Assembly (NCBI RefSeq): GCF_907165205.1
Contig: NC_058191.1
Span: 1,118,501-1,182,500 of the forward strand
DNA: 64,000 nucleotides
Direction of reading: 5' to 3'
Origin: Coccinella septempunctata
Taxonomy: Eukaryota > Arthropoda > Insecta > Coleoptera > Coccinellidae
Shown here: in pieces, positions 1-11,822 of the stretch
How the letters are laid out: every line of letters begins with the position of its first letter
How positions within the stretch are numbered: position 1 is the stretch's first letter
The notes under the pieces: generated by a model
What the model saw: the letters and a program-made list of their open reading frames with translations, nothing else
What the model was told of the DNA's origin: nothing
The model's database searches: none
Program-made: the position numbers and the translations under genes

Positions 1-488
1 GTGATATTCATTGATAAATTTAAGCATTCTTCAAGACCAACGTGATGTATTATACTATTCTTGATTTTCTCAGATTAATTATGATTGTTCTTCTTATCTT
101 CTCATTAAAATTCACAATTCTAACCTTCTGTTTTTCTGATGGAATAAAGAGTCTTTCGCAATTAATTTTCATTCATTGCTCTGTCACTGTAAACGCTTTG
201 TTGATTTTGAATTTATTGAACTTCTCAAAGTCTAAATCTGACCTCAAGTGACTTCTCATTTGAACTGCTCTGGATTATCTCTTATTTTAGTTGAATAATG
301 TTTTTCTGAGTCTACAGATGTCAATATTTCTTTTTTATTACTGCATTAGCTTCATGCAGGTGACTTGTTCATTTTATGATTGTGAGCGATGTACAATAAA
401 TGTTTTTATACCATCTCCAACTCAATTATCTTGTCATACAGTCCAGTACTCTTTTTTGACAAAATCATAACACCCTCGATTTTGAACA
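1..488 (+). repeat. 3' part of a long terminal repeat, cut by the window edge
   Basis: The right part of this stretch matches the right part of the solo LTR at 27601-28882. Shared blocks are the text around 345-365, a polyadenylation-like AATAAA near 391, and the end segment from about 430 to 488. Both copies finish with the same bases ending in CA, after which their flanks differ. I infer that the LTR reads left to right and that U5 ends at 488. Its start lies outside the window, so I cannot tell whether it is a solo LTR or the 3' LTR of a full element. The alignment is weak before about 330. Confidence 0.6.
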
Positions 489-2352
489 ATACTCATTGAT
501 TTGAAAATCACAACAGCAGAAAGGGATGGAAATTTTCTGACCAAATGCGCCACACTTTTAAGATGTTCCAGGAAACTACTGCTACTTCTCATCACCAAAG
601 GAAAAATCCCTCAAATCATGCTTGAAAAGACAAGCTTAACGTTTGGGCTGTTAGTCGATATCACGTCCGTGTATATTTTTAAACTACGGTCATCACGGCG
701 AGGCCAAGTTTTTAGTGCATTCGAATGACGATATTATTTTAAGTCTTCATTATCGAAATCAGCTCAATCCGTCGTCGAATGCGACCGAATCGCAAAACGA
801 GAAAATCGATAGCTTTCATTGCAAAGATGAGTTTTAACGATTCCTGGGCGTCAACCGTTTTTATCAGTTCTGCATACGACCGTATGCACCTTTTCATTTT
901 TAATTGGACATCCAGTGCGCTTCGTTTTCATTAATTGCAATAACGACAAAAATCGATGCATTCTTCAGTCACTTCCTCGTCATAAGGAGGGCCATAATTG
1001 GCTTCTTAATTTTCGAACAGTTTTTTCTAACGTGAGCGCGATACAGAGCGACTTATAAGGTTCTGTCCGAGCCGGGCAACTTTTGATAAAACTGCGGGTT
1101 GATTTGCATATTTTAATCTGTGCAGTGTGTATGCATCAGGAATGCTATTATAATTAGGTGGAAAAAGAGCACGAGCCGCTCACCGACCAAGAGGGCATCT
1201 CTATATCGTAACTGTACACTTAATTGCCAGATATGAATGACGGGTACCTATACGAATTTCAAGAGGATGGCACAACTGCTCAATCGACTCCTTCGATATT
1301 ACGGATAATCTTTAGGCGGTTCCGACTGTTTATACAAGAAGACTTCAGTGAATTTGGACGACACATTTCAGCCGATTTGAAGATTGAATACTCTTGTTGT
1401 TCACTCACATATTCTGCTATTTTTACCATCTAGTACGTATGCTTTACCCTTATAATAAGGAACAGAATGTTCTAGAGAATTACTGATGATAACACTTGGG
1501 ACAGAATATCTAGAGAGAAAATCTGCTAAAACAACTACATATCAAAAACACTGATTGTACCTATCAGTAGGCAAGACACTTGTTCTTCAGGAGCAGAGTA
1601 CTGACTGAGTCAGGAAAGCTTTACGACTGAGTTCCATCAGGCAGAAATATTTGCTATAAACCTATAGATCAGCCACCTTCTTGTTAGGGGCTAGACCAGG
1701 AAGTCGTTGAAAATGAAAATGAAAATGGATACTTGGGGTCACATAAGATCTTTGGCTGCCGACAAATGCAGTCCAGATCATTGCTGCAATTATTGCGATC
1801 GATGATCTATCTCAATTAGGAGAGAGCAACAATGTCATTCTGGTTTCTTGATTATTAGAGACTTTCTGGGCAACGAAATATCGGATTAACTGGAAGGCAG
1901 GAATGCAGCACAAATTGGCCGGAACTGGCAATTAAAGTTCTCAATTCTATTATGGAGGAATACAGTGACAGATAGACGGAAATCAAAATCTTTCAGTACT
2001 GACGTAAGCTAATTTGCATTTGTCTCATAGGGTTATCACAAGATTGTCCATCAAATATGTCAAATCTTATTTAGAATTCTCTGAAAGCAATCTGAGATCA
2101 CTTATTAGCTTTACAGGAGTTCAAACTCAGCACACCTCATAAAACTTGGGATTCCCTATTGATGCTATGCTCAGAGAAAGACGTGTCTGCTCCGTACATC
2201 CTTTATGACTGCTTTTCTGCAGACAAATACACTTGGAACCTTTGACTGACTCAAGCAGACTCTAGATTAGCACAGAAATTACTATAACCCAATGTTGAGA
2301 ATTGGTAATGGAGTCCTTGAAGCCTATTGATGACAATAATAATTGGAAGATG
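489..2352. other. No gene; less AT-rich island at 760-1240, decayed repeat-like sequence after 1500
   Basis: No supported coding region. Bases 760-1240 are visibly richer in CG dinucleotides than their surroundings and show no repeat match elsewhere in the window. From about 1500 the texture changes. A faint LINE C-terminal pattern may be present at 2090-2270, upstream of the relic at 2353, but reading it needs several frame changes. Confidence 0.4.
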
Positions 2353-2712
2353 ATCGCATGATTCTCACAGACCAAAAAATGACACAGGATAGACCAGACC
2401 TCACTTACTGATAAAGATGAGAATAGAGCACTATTCCTTGACGTAGCGATTACAAATAGAATGACATTTTGAAATACAGAGAGAAGTTGAAAGATATCAA
2501 GACAATTACGATTGTTCTTTCATCAACAGTCCTGATACCGAAGACACTACCAGAGGATTCGAAGCAACTCCAGTTGGACGAAAATATCTGTAGAGTCATG
2601 CAGAAAGGGGTACTGCTAGGGATGGCTAGAACGGTCAGCAAATACAAGGGAAGTGCAGAAAAACATAGAAAGAAGACCAACACATCCACTCCGAAAACAA
2701 GTGTGGGGTGAT
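2353..2712 (+). pseudogene. Relic of a non-LTR retrotransposon polyprotein C-terminus
   Basis: Translated pieces resemble the extreme C-terminal region of a LINE class common in insects. They read DRMILTDQKMTQDRPDLTY, then after a frame change DKDENRALFLDVAITNR, then after another change KYREKLKDIKTITIVLSSTV followed by LIPKTLPEDSKQLQLDENI and a segment containing MQKGVLLGMARTV. The order and spacing (RPDLT, DVAI, KYREL-like, VIPKTL, LQK.VLLGTA-like) are what I recall of that family. At least two frame breaks and internal stops show that it is dead. The clade cannot be assigned from this fragment. Confidence 0.55.
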
Positions 2713-3344
2713 CAGGAACTCAACCGACACCACCATGAGTCCGAAAACCTGGAAAGAGCTCCAACAGATCTAAATGTTTCTGATATCTGAGATATCTGGA
2801 ATAAGTGAATAAGTGAACGTTCCTCTGGAGAGGAGTGTGAAAGCGGCAAGGCTTGTATATTTTATCTCGTTTCTTTCAAATTCTTCTTATTCTCTCTATC
2901 TTTTATTCCTCCCATATTCAATGTTGACACCCTCCAGTATTCTCTGCCCCTTCTTTTTTTCTCTCCTTCTTCTTCTATATTTCCTTCACACGTATCATTC
3001 CATATTCAACTTCCTTTTTTCGCCTTGTCTTTGCCGTTATTGCCAGTGCGCACTCATCTATCTCTATTGGTTTTATGAAGAAAATCTACTGCTGAGCTGT
3101 TTTTACCTCTTCTCCTTCTCTCACTTTTAGATCTTTATTATCTCATGGGTAAAGCTTTCCTTCTATGAATAATTTTCTTTATTCAACTTTCACAATCTTT
3201 CCTTCCTTTTGCTTCATGATAATGAAAATAACTGAAATATAAGTAACTTCATGAAGAAATGATTCATATCCACAATCGATTAGTTTCTTTGGTACCAAGT
3301 AAATCAAACTTCTGACAAGCAACTTACAAGTCTCCCTCAAGTCA
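2713..3344. other. Pyrimidine-rich stretch without a gene
   Basis: Bases about 2860-3130 are strongly C/T-rich on the + strand, with runs of TTCTTC and TCTCT. The 105-codon open frame at 2813-3130 is low-complexity Leu/Phe/Ser/Tyr and is a by-product of this composition. The remainder is AT-rich with nothing recognisable. Confidence 0.5.
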
Positions 3345-3590
3345 TCAAGACATGCTCGTCACAATATAATTCGAAAGCTTGTTGATGAACAGAAGAAAAA
3401 AAAGTGGCCCCAACACTGATCTCTGGGGGACACCCAGTTTCGGATCAAATCTTGGGGAATAGTAGTCATTCAGCTCATCAGCCACTTCGAAAATCTTGTA
3501 AGCTGTAAGCACTAAGGAGAACCCTTGGTGTATGTACATCTGCTTGCTTCTGGTATTCATGCAATCTCCTAACAAACTTACCCCCAACAT
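3345..3590 (-). pseudogene. Reverse transcriptase fragment of a LINE (motif B region)
   Basis: On the minus strand this stretch encodes LGVPQRSVLGPLFFLLFINK. That matches the motif B block of Jockey/CR1/I-type non-LTR reverse transcriptases (G-V-P-Q-G-S-x-L-G-P-L-L-F...I-N-D), with Gly changed to Arg after GVPQ and Asp to Lys at the end. The preceding residues have no clear counterpart, and the catalytic FADD block that should follow is absent. It is therefore an isolated, heavily eroded fragment. No LINE tail or target duplication was found. Confidence 0.65.
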
Positions 3591-5124
3591 AAAACGATGA
3601 TTGGTATATATAAAGTTATCCTTCCATGAGCAGTAATACCTGCAGATATTGCTGAATCCTATAAAGGTAAGAACTGATTGCTAAAAATCACAGTTTTCTT
3701 GAGTCGAGTTCTAGATTTCTTTCAATAAACCAATCAGAGGAAGAGAGGAATCAACTGCAATAAAATTGAATTGGTCGATAAGTACCTACTAGTCTCTATC
3801 GGAAGGCCGCATCGATTTTACACTCATACCGAAGGTATCACTCCAATTAATAAACGGTCAACATTCTGGATGCATGTTTTGTTGCCAGCGAAAAATAAAG
3901 AAATTACCAATTAAAAATATCCAAGAATTGCAATTGTACCTAACCATATAATGAATGATTTATTAATGCGGCGGACCGGTGCGTCTTTTATTTTTTGTGG
4001 ACGTGATCTGGATATCTGCCGAATATTTTGACAATTATCTCTGGAACGACCAGTTATCCATATGCAGACTAGTTCTCGAATAAGTGCACTGTAATTTGTC
4101 ACAATGTAATCGAGATTTAAACGGCGTTTAGCCCATCGCGACCACTGTTTCGCATTCTGATAGCATAATTGGGGACGTTCTTACGGATAATTTCGAAAAT
4201 TATTAAATATTCAACTTATCCGACCGCTTCGCGTAGCAACGAACTGAAAATATTCGGGCGAAAGAAGATAGTTTTCCGTTATGAAATGTGGAATCTGAAG
4301 GATGCACCCGTTTCATCGTTAAGTAAGTAGGAAAAATGTTCGGAAACGAGGAATGAGAAGAAAAAAAGCAAAGTTTTGAAAACTATACACTTTGGTTTGA
4401 AAGGATTCAACAACAAATTCATTTGTTGTGAAAAAGTTTTTTTTGATCATGTTGGAATTTAATCTCTTCTAAATTCTAAACATAATATAATGATATTATT
4501 ACACTATGTTACTGTAAACAAGGAAACGCGGAAAATTTTAAGCAATTATGTGAAGAAATAATGGCGTGAAGTCTAAACAGTTACAACCAGGTTGTACTGA
4601 TGCCTAGTTAGCCTTGACTGGTTCCATGTAACGTGCATTCTTAAAAGTTAGTTGTCAAGTCAACTTACATTAAGGGCCAATTTCACCAAATGGTCATGAA
4701 ATCCTCTTAACTTAAGCTGCGATTAAAATTCAAACAAAATGTTTCCAACATTGACATCTGTTTTGTCTATGATATAAAGTAAGAAGAGTAAAGAAATCAC
4801 AAAACACAGAGACAATCCATTTTTAACTGAAGCTAATCAACGTAAGCGACATAAATGGGAGAGTTTCTTTCCTTAACGCCAGTTACGTGTCTAATCTCTG
4901 TTTATATCCTGGTGAAATTAGCCCTTAATGGTAAAACTTAATGCTGACCTAATATAACATTTTGTGGTTATTTTGAAAATTTGATATAGGTATTTTTCAA
5001 TTTAGAGTGTTGGATTTTGCACGAACTAGACAGACAGTTTTTAAAACCTACCCATTCCCAAAATTGCCCTAGAAAGTAATGTCTTTGAGACGTTAAGATA
5101 TTTTCACGTTGCGAATGAGATACT
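3591..5124. other. No gene; less AT-rich island at 3950-4330
   Basis: No coding evidence. The island contains a 16-base string (TTTTTGTGGACGTGAT, at about 3995-4010) that recurs exactly in the island at 17.3 kb. From 4330 the sequence is AT-rich and unremarkable. Confidence 0.4.
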
Positions 5125-6010
5125 TAGGGGAGACTGGGGAGGGTTGATACGTTTTTTGGAATTTTCATTCTGGAAACGGAATTATATGAAGAAGCAGGAC
5201 TTTTCTTATATTATATAATTCTTCAATTAATCGTTCAACAAAATAAATATAGAAGTCGCAAAACATAAACATCTTATTCTGTACAGAACGTTGAACACAA
5301 AAACATGCAAACTGTCTCAAGCCTCCCCACATATGGGAGGATTGATACGATGTACTGGGAGAGTAATCGAGAGGATTATTCAGCTCAATAGGTAGGTCAG
5401 CAATGATACTGGCTTGCTTTGGTCCTATAGGTGTAGAAAAATCAGGAAATTGTCAGTTAGTCACTTCCACACAAGAAAAGTCGGCCTCGTTAAATACATG
5501 GGGATTGTACGGTTTTTAAAAATCCCTTTGATATGTTGGATGGTGAAGACGCCTTCATGTAGGCCTATCCAACTAGCTACGGAATATTTTTTAAGATTAT
5601 ACATGTATCAGGCCTCCCCACGACAAATGTCTCAAACCTCCCTGAAAGCAATTTTTAAAGTGATTTATGTTTTCATCTGATACCCATATATTTTGAAAAG
5701 CGAATAAAACTGTAAATTGAGTAGTTTTATGCATATTTCCCAGTGAAATGTTTGTTTATGCCGAAGAATTAATGCATGATCATAAAACCCTTAGGTAACT
5801 TGAGTAAAAACTTACAATTTCTCACCTCGAAACACTCTTCGTTGAATATTTCAAAAACAAACTACTGTTAGACCTACAGATTAACGTCACGCAATGCCCT
5901 CTGCCAAAGAATAGTGTTCACTAGTATAATACTTTTGAAAACGGCTACAGATCGCGGATATAAGCCTGTATCAAGCCTCCCCATGTATCAATGCTCCCTA
6001 GTCTCCCCTA
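5125..6010. mobile_element. Non-autonomous DNA element with TAGGGGAGACT terminal inverted repeats
   Basis: The left end begins TAGGGGAGACTGGGGAGGGT and continues TGATAC. The right end, read on the opposite strand, begins TAGGGGAGACTAGGGAGCAT and also continues TGATAC. That gives an inverted repeat of about 27 bases bounding 886 bp. Inside, a short motif like CAAGCCTCCCCA occurs near 5318, 5611 and 5972, the last within the right terminus. No transposase coding was found, so this is most likely an internally deleted or MITE-type element. The right end abuts a LINE relic, which makes the target duplication unclear. Confidence 0.6.
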
Positions 6011-6173
6011 TATTAAAGCTACTTGTGTCCTTATTGAGGAGGTCTATGTTTTTCTCCATGCTGGCAGGCATATTATAGTTATCTTCTTCGAGCTGTCGAG
6101 AGAATTTGACTCACTCGACTTCGTATTTTTGCGAAAAAAAACTATACCCTTTCGGCTTGTCTGTGTTTCATAG
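6011..6173 (+). pseudogene. Reverse transcriptase fragment of a LINE (motif A region)
   Basis: The frame ending at the stop at 6171-6173 contains HAGRHIIVIFFELSREFDSL followed by DFVFLRKK. It matches the motif A block of Jockey/CR1-type reverse transcriptases (G-K-x-x-x-x-x-F-x-D-L-S-K-A-F-D-x-x-D-x-x-x-L-L-x-K-L). The first catalytic Asp of FFDLS has become Glu, so the fragment could not be active. No other reverse transcriptase blocks are adjacent. The left border coincides with the terminus of the TIR element ending at 6010. Confidence 0.6.
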
Positions 6174-7040
6174 AGGTCTGTACTTGTTGGTCCTTTTAGT
6201 AATAATTCAAATGAATCTATTCCAAAAAATTCGATAATTTATATTTATCAAGTCCTCGTTTTAGTCAACCACTTGTCTTCTACTTATGCAAGTTTGAACC
6301 ATAAAGTCTTTAACAGCAGAGTTAATGTACTACTGCTGATCAAGGCCTATTAGAGTGCTCAAAATATCTGAGTGAACCGGTGCTGGATCTTTCACTTTCT
6401 TTTGGATAGATTCATTTTTAATTTGCTTGTTCAAAGTTTATTTTGTACATTAATATTTGTGCATTCTTGAGGCTAACAAATCAATATTGTCATATATGTA
6501 TATGTCTAAATGGGCCAAAAAAGTTTGACTGATTTACTTATTTATTGATTCGACAATGAGGAAATGCAAAGCAACTCAATTAAATATCACAGGTAGTTGA
6601 AAAAATTGATTGTCGATAAAAATCTCCTCATCATTTTTTTGTCAAAAAGATAAATAAAAATAAGTAAAGTAAAAAACGTCTTACATAATTTTTTTGTTTG
6701 ACAAAAAGGGTTTAACAAGTACCTACATACTTTTAAACATTACATTTTGGAACAACCTGAATTATTTCACTGAGTTGAATCAGGCTCTTTCATTAATCAT
6801 TTTGGAATCAGTTGATATTCGTGGAATATCTTTTCACGGAAAAACAATGATATTTGGTACACATGTCTAACTTTATATACCCTGAGAAATTAGAATTGAT
6901 GACGATGTCATATTTCAGAGTTGACTATGTGGTCAAAAAAGAGCGCAATACAAAATACCTACTAATCAATCTGTTCCAGAATATTTATAATAAAAAAAAA
7001 TGTCTTTAATTTACTGAAATTATTCCATTATAGAAACCCG
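6174..7040. other. AT-rich spacer, nothing recognised
   Basis: Homopolymeric A and T runs and many stops in all frames. I see no terminal repeats, coding signal or match to other parts of the window. Confidence 0.4.
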
Positions 7041-8104
7041 CACTGTATGAGTCTTTGACAGTAGATTCTGAAATTCAAGAGAAACTCATTTTTCCTTTAC
7101 CGTTTTTTCCGAATCGGCTCGGTTTGAAAGATACAGGCTGTTGAAAAACCATAAAAAAAATGTTATGTTTAGTTGTATCTATGTTATTGTGGAGGATGCT
7201 TGGTACATTTCTACGATCCAGAAACAAAGCAACAATCGATGGAATGGCGACACTCTGGCTCTCCAGGAATAAGAAGTTTCGTGTCCAAAAATCTGCTGGA
7301 AAAGTTCTTGCTTCAGTTTTTTGGGATTGCCATGGAGTAATCATGATTGATTTTTTTGGATAAGGGTAGAACAATAAACGGAGATTACTATTCCACATTA
7401 CTGACCACCCTACTCAAAAAAGTTAAAGAAAAAAGACGTGGAAAGCTATCCAAAGGTGTTTTGTTTTTGCAGGACAACGCCCCTGCACACAAAACTCATG
7501 TTGCCATGCAAAAAATTCGTGATTTAGGGTTTGAATTACTAGAACACCCACTTTATTCACCAGATTTGGCCCCATCCGACTATCATCTCTTTCCTCAACT
7601 GAAAAAGAGTTTAAAAGGTCGTAAATTTTTTTCCAACGAGGAGGTAGTAAAAGCTGTGGAGGTCTGGTTTGCAGAGAAAGAAGAAACATTTTTTTTTAAA
7701 GGTCTAGAGACGTTGCAGGTTCGATGTAATAAATGTATCCAATTAAGAGGAGAATATGTTGAGTAATAAAATATTTTGACATTGAAATTTTGTTTGGTTC
7801 TATAGTAGGCTAAGAATTTTTCAACATATCCTAGTAATGTGCCGTTTTCGAGTAATTTGATGTTCAAAAATATTCGTGAAATTTAAATTGTTGGGTACTT
7901 TGACAGAATACAACTCTGTTTAAAAGATCCACAGATGTGTAATATCACAGATGTACCTAGTTATTCTGAAGGTTATTTTGTTTTTCTAGGGATGACACAG
8001 CTCATTACGGAAACTTAAAATGGTTATATGTTTTTATCAGGGCCGAGTCGGAAAAAATGGTATAGTGAAAAAGTGTTCTTTTGGACCTGAAGAATCACCC
8101 TGTA
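7041..8104. repeat. Family A TIR element, copy 1, interrupted by mariner
   Basis: The left part carries the family A terminal text (CAGTAGATTCT near 7060, then a GAAACTCATTTTTCC-like segment). The right part ends TCACCCTGTA at 8104 after the mirror-image text. The right half, from the segment after 7835 to the terminal repeat, matches copies at 24.25, 40.5, 48.2 and 53.1 kb. The centre is missing and replaced by a 5'-truncated mariner. Comparison with the 53.1-kb copy suggests that a deletion removed both the mariner 5' half and roughly 300 bp of family A. Confidence 0.65.
7170..7834 (+). mobile_element. Mariner element, 5'-truncated (copy A)
   Basis: The coding part spans the last ~60% of a mariner transposase. 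It reads SAGKVLASVFWDCHGVIM with the first catalytic Asp in FWDCHG, then LQDNAPAHK with the second, then YSPDLAPSDYHLF, where the Asp of PSDYHLF lies 34 residues after the second Asp (D34D). A one-base insertion in a T run near 7352 shifts the frame between the first and second Asp. The coding frame stops at 7764-7766. The 3' terminal sequence CTAAGAATTTTTCAACATAT ends CCTAG at 7834, followed by TA, matching the termini of copies B-D in reverse. The N-terminal helix-turn-helix half is absent. Confidence 0.85.
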
Positions 8105-9020
8105 TAAATGAAATAACAGCGTGGGACACTCCTTGAAGCCATTTAATTCCATTGAATCTTAGCTCGAAGCGAAATGAATAATTATTATTACATAAATTAA
8201 CAAACAGTGGGACTTTGCCTACGCCGTTGTGAACCACAATCCGATGCTCCCGTCTGACAGCTTCAGATACGCCTGTCTTTCCCGATTTTCTCCCGATAAA
8301 CGCGCCGAAAGTGATTTCATACGGATTGGTCACGATTGTCCGGTGATTATTTCAATTCGAAGCTTTAGGCCTGCTCGAATGCATGGTGCTGAGAAATTTG
8401 AATGTTGAATAGATTTTTTGCTCCAATCCATCACATCAAGAGACGACTGTTAATGTGTTAGTTGAAGTGAGGAGGCACACACAGTACTTAATATATGCTG
8501 ATTCTTGGAATGCATGCACAACTTTTTTTTTATGGGAAAATATCTCGAGGAATACGTTTCCCTACTTAGCATGCTTGATTCCACTGGTAGGTAGGTATAT
8601 TGTATTATATATATATATATATCTATGAATTCAGCGAGAATAGAGTAAGATCGAAGAATAATGTCAAATATGTATGTATTAGTTAGGGAACCCAAGAGGG
8701 AAATTCGGGATTTACTCGAGAGTGTCCTATTAATATAAGGGATGTGGATGTGGAGTACTTCGACCAAAAATTAGACCTTTATATAGGAGGAATTGTCTAG
8801 GACAGCCTGTCAGAATAGTAAAACAGAAAACGATCAATGTAATGTGTCTTAATCTGACACTTCAAGAGTGACGAAAATGTGTGGGTGGGCGCCAAACTTG
8901 CAAATAAAAAGCCGCATGTACATTCTGGAGCATGGCGGATTTTTTCAAGAAACGATCGACGAAACAAATGACTGGTGCATAAAGCAAGCAATATGACTTC
9001 AGAAGACAAGACTGCAACCC
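8105..9020. other. No gene; short TA microsatellite
   Basis: A TA dinucleotide repeat occupies about 8606-8631. Bases 8150-8350 are somewhat less AT-rich and show no match elsewhere. No supported coding region. Confidence 0.4.
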
Positions 9021-9815
9021 ACAATGAATCAAGAAGTTGACGGCGAAAAAATCGATTGGAAAAATGAAGCCAAATATTTAGGAATAACGCTTGACAAAGG
9101 ACTTACTTGGAAAAGTCATATCAAACAAGCAATCGACAAAACGAAAGCAGCAATGAATAGACTCTGCCCTCTGATAGGAAGAAGAAGCCACATATCGAAA
9201 GAGACAGAATTGAGGATTATTAAAGCCGTTGCTAGGCCTCAACTCACTTATGGATCAGTTGCCTGGGGTTTCGCGGCAAAGAGCCATATCAAAAGAATTC
9301 AGGCCACTGAAAACAAGCTGCTACGATGTGCAATAGATGCACCTTGGTTTGTCAGGAATAGACAGATTTATAAGGATCTAAAATGGGAAACCATGATGGA
9401 ATTCACGATAAGAAAAGCAGAGAAATTATTCGAAACAGCGAAAAACCATCCGAATCAAAAACTCAGGAGATTAGTGGACTACGACCCAGAGGAAGACAAA
9501 AGGAGAATGCGCATTTACCGAAGGAGACCACGAGATCAATCAAAAAGAGATTAAAATAAGAACAGAAACTTATCGAAAAATCCAATAAAGTGTTATACAA
9601 TAGAGGATAAACACATAAATACCAGCACGATAGTGTGCGAGAAGAAAACCGACTAAGAGTTGAACGGTTTATAGGCAAATTCCCGGAACTAATGTTCAAG
9701 AAGCAGATAAGGGTTTTTAGTGGGTCTCGAGCTCAGAATAGTGAGAATCCCCACACTTGTTCCCCACCAGGGTGGTTCGTCTGACTTGCAGATTTCCCCC
9801 CTGCTACACCAAAAA
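9021..9815 (+). mobile_element. Jockey-like LINE, 3' end only (copy 1)
   Basis: The segment contains the last part of ORF2 plus a 3' untranslated region that is closely repeated at 51227-51982. Both copies end with a CTGCTAC string followed by a short A-rich tail (here CTGCTACACCAAAAA). The 5' end is truncated, as is normal for LINEs. The reading frame may continue a little upstream of 9021, so the left border is uncertain by some tens of bases. No clear target duplication was found for this copy. Confidence 0.75.
9024..9554 (+). pseudogene. C-terminal part of a Jockey-like LINE ORF2 protein
   Basis: An open stretch of 176 codons after a non-genuine internal Met. It begins MNQEVDGEKIDWKNEAKYLG and continues with ITLDKGLTWKSHI, then RPQLTYGSVAWGFAA, ENKLLRCAIDAPWFVRN and a KAEKLFETAKNHPN segment. 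This order (YLG(I/V)TLD, L.W..H, RP.LTYG..W, NK.LR...APW(Y/F)VRN, HPN) is characteristic of the thumb and C-terminal region of Jockey-clade reverse transcriptases. The catalytic palm is missing because of 5' truncation. Within the preserved part there are no stops, so this is a fairly recent insertion. The basic C-terminus (YRRRPRDQSKRD) ends at the stop at 9552-9554. Confidence 0.8.
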
Positions 9816-10329
9816 TTTTCTTATTTCGAAGCTAATGAGTCGAGAATAACGGAAAAAATATATTCTGACAGTTTCAGCAAGCCGAAACGATAAAAATTGT
9901 CCATAACGGTCATAGATATTAGATTTTTTGAATTATCTCCTCTCCTGGGCTTCAAATTGTTTTCGCATTCATTATGAAAGTTGTAGAGCATTACATTTTC
10001 TACAAATTTTGTTCGAAGTTATTTTTTCTACGTTTGAATATTTTTGAAATATAAATATGGCAATGTATGTAGGTACATTAGACTGAGTGTTTACATTGAC
10101 ATTGACCTTTTGCATGTGCGACTAAGCTCCTGTCCCTTATCGCCCTCTAACTCGAAAACGGTTAAGAGTATGTAAAATTGTATGTGAGAGTTGAATGAAA
10201 TTTAATTATCCACAACTTTAATAATGAATAAAGAAACGATTCGAGGTACAGGAAGGGAGATATGTAAAAAAAATGCAAACTGACAGAATTGGAAACATGA
10301 AATTAGCAGACATTAATTCTGTTGCTAAA
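9816..10329. other. AT-rich spacer, nothing recognised
   Basis: No coding signal, terminal repeats or convincing repeat match. Confidence 0.35.
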
Positions 10330-11215
10330 AGAAGGTAGAGTCCCTCAAATTTTCAGATTTATGACTAGAAGAGTTGGTCTTTTAGATTGTGTATCACATT
10401 TTCATTTCCAAAAAGATGGAATCACTTAAACGATCGTCAAGACCGAACCGATGCATGGAGTTCCATAAAATTTTCAGATTCATCACAAGAATAGCTGCTC
10501 TTTCAGAGTATGTATCACATTTACATCTACGTTTATTTTTTCTAGAGATACGCGATTCGAAAGTTGACTATCGAAAAATTTCCAAAAGGATGGAATCAAT
10601 TGAAAATTCGTCCAGATCGAACGGTTGCACCGGAATCGATTTATTACTAAAAGAGTTGCTCTTTCTAAATATGTATCGCATTTGAATCTACGATGATTTT
10701 CTTGGAAGTTACGCGGGTCGAAAGTCGACTTACGAAAAATCCCTAAAAAGACATGTACCTGTACAATGGATGAAGATATCAGATATGTCTTGCCAAAGGC
10801 CCAAAACGTAACTCTAGTACATAGTCACAAAAAATAACTATGACACTTCTTAGACATTTAAATAGCCAAATGTCCAAGATTACTTTTTGGGCATTTGACT
10901 TGACATATCTTACCAAAAGGGCAAAGAGGGACAATACAAAATAAGAATACTGGGAGAATATTAGAAAATATATCGGATTCAGATTTGCGATGATTTTGCT
11001 GGATACGGGTGTCGAAATTCCAAAAAATGGCCAGTTAAAACATCGTCAAGGAAGTACGACGGTTGAGCCGAGGTGGATGAAATTTTGAGATTTATTACTA
11101 AAAGAGTTGCTCTTTCAGAATATATTTACATTTACATTTAGATCTACGTATGACGATTTTTCTTGGAGATACGCGTGTCGAAAATTGATCTTCGAAAATT
11201 TCCCAAAAAAATCAT
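10330..11215. repeat. Degenerate tandem array
   Basis: A unit containing (A)AAAGAGTTGCTCTTTCAG, then a TATGTATCACATTTACATCTACG-type segment, a GATTTTTCTTGGAGATACGCG-type segment, TCGAAAGTTGA and an AAAAATTTCC segment recurs with divergence. The GAGTTGCTCTTT landmark occurs near 10373, 10492, 10653 and 11103. The 10800-10960 interval is non-repetitive or too diverged to read. The 98-codon frame at 10389-10685 is a product of the repeat and is not a gene. Confidence 0.6.
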
Positions 11216-11602
11216 TATTATATTCAGTCATGTTGTAAAAACGTCTTTGTTTGTGAAGAATTTTCGAATTATAGAATTCATTCGAGTTAGAGGAGTTCCA
11301 CTGTATGTATTTTGAAATTCTGTGTGAGTCCTCCTTCTTTTAGAAACCGATTTAATGTATGCCAATTTCTGTTCCCCACTTGTATTAATATAATATTAAT
11401 ATTCAGGCTTGAAATTTCACTGTTTTCTTCATGAAAACTGGAGTGTGTCGGGCGTTTAGCCATGGCCAAAATAAGCATATTCTCAATTATGTTCAAAATA
11501 AAAAAAAAGACATTTTAGAATAATTATGATATCCTTGTTCTTGTGAATAAGAAGTATGTATGTTTCCTATTATACTTTGGACCTGATAATTTTCAATTAC
11601 AG

Positions 11603-11822
11603 TCTAATCTTGCCTTTTTTCTATGTACTCACCCTCTCGTATACATAGAATATTCTTTGCTGGGAATGGATAAAAGTACCTAAGTACTTTCCATCAACCT
11701 TTCGTCTCCTCAAGTCTAATCTTGTCTTGTTTTCTATGTACTCACCCTTTCGTGTACATGAAATATTCTTTGCTGGGAATGGATGAAAGTACCTAATCAC
11801 TTTCCATCAACCTTTCTTCTCC
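11603..11822. repeat. Two-copy tandem duplication, 112-bp period
   Basis: Bases 11603-11714 and 11715-11822 are near-identical. Each begins TCTAATCTTG, contains CTATGTACTCACCC and ATATTCTTTGCTGGGAATGG, and ends around CTTTCCATCAACCTTTC. No open frame spans both units. A local segmental duplication is the simplest reading. The preceding 11216-11602 bases hold nothing recognised. Confidence 0.8.

Noticed and set aside
2813..3130. 105-codon open frame on the + strand
   Set aside because: Low-complexity product of a C/T-rich tract; no motif and no splice or start context.
8606..8631. TA repeat considered as an element boundary
   Set aside because: No LINE or element text next to it, unlike the TA tail at 47.7 kb; a simple microsatellite.
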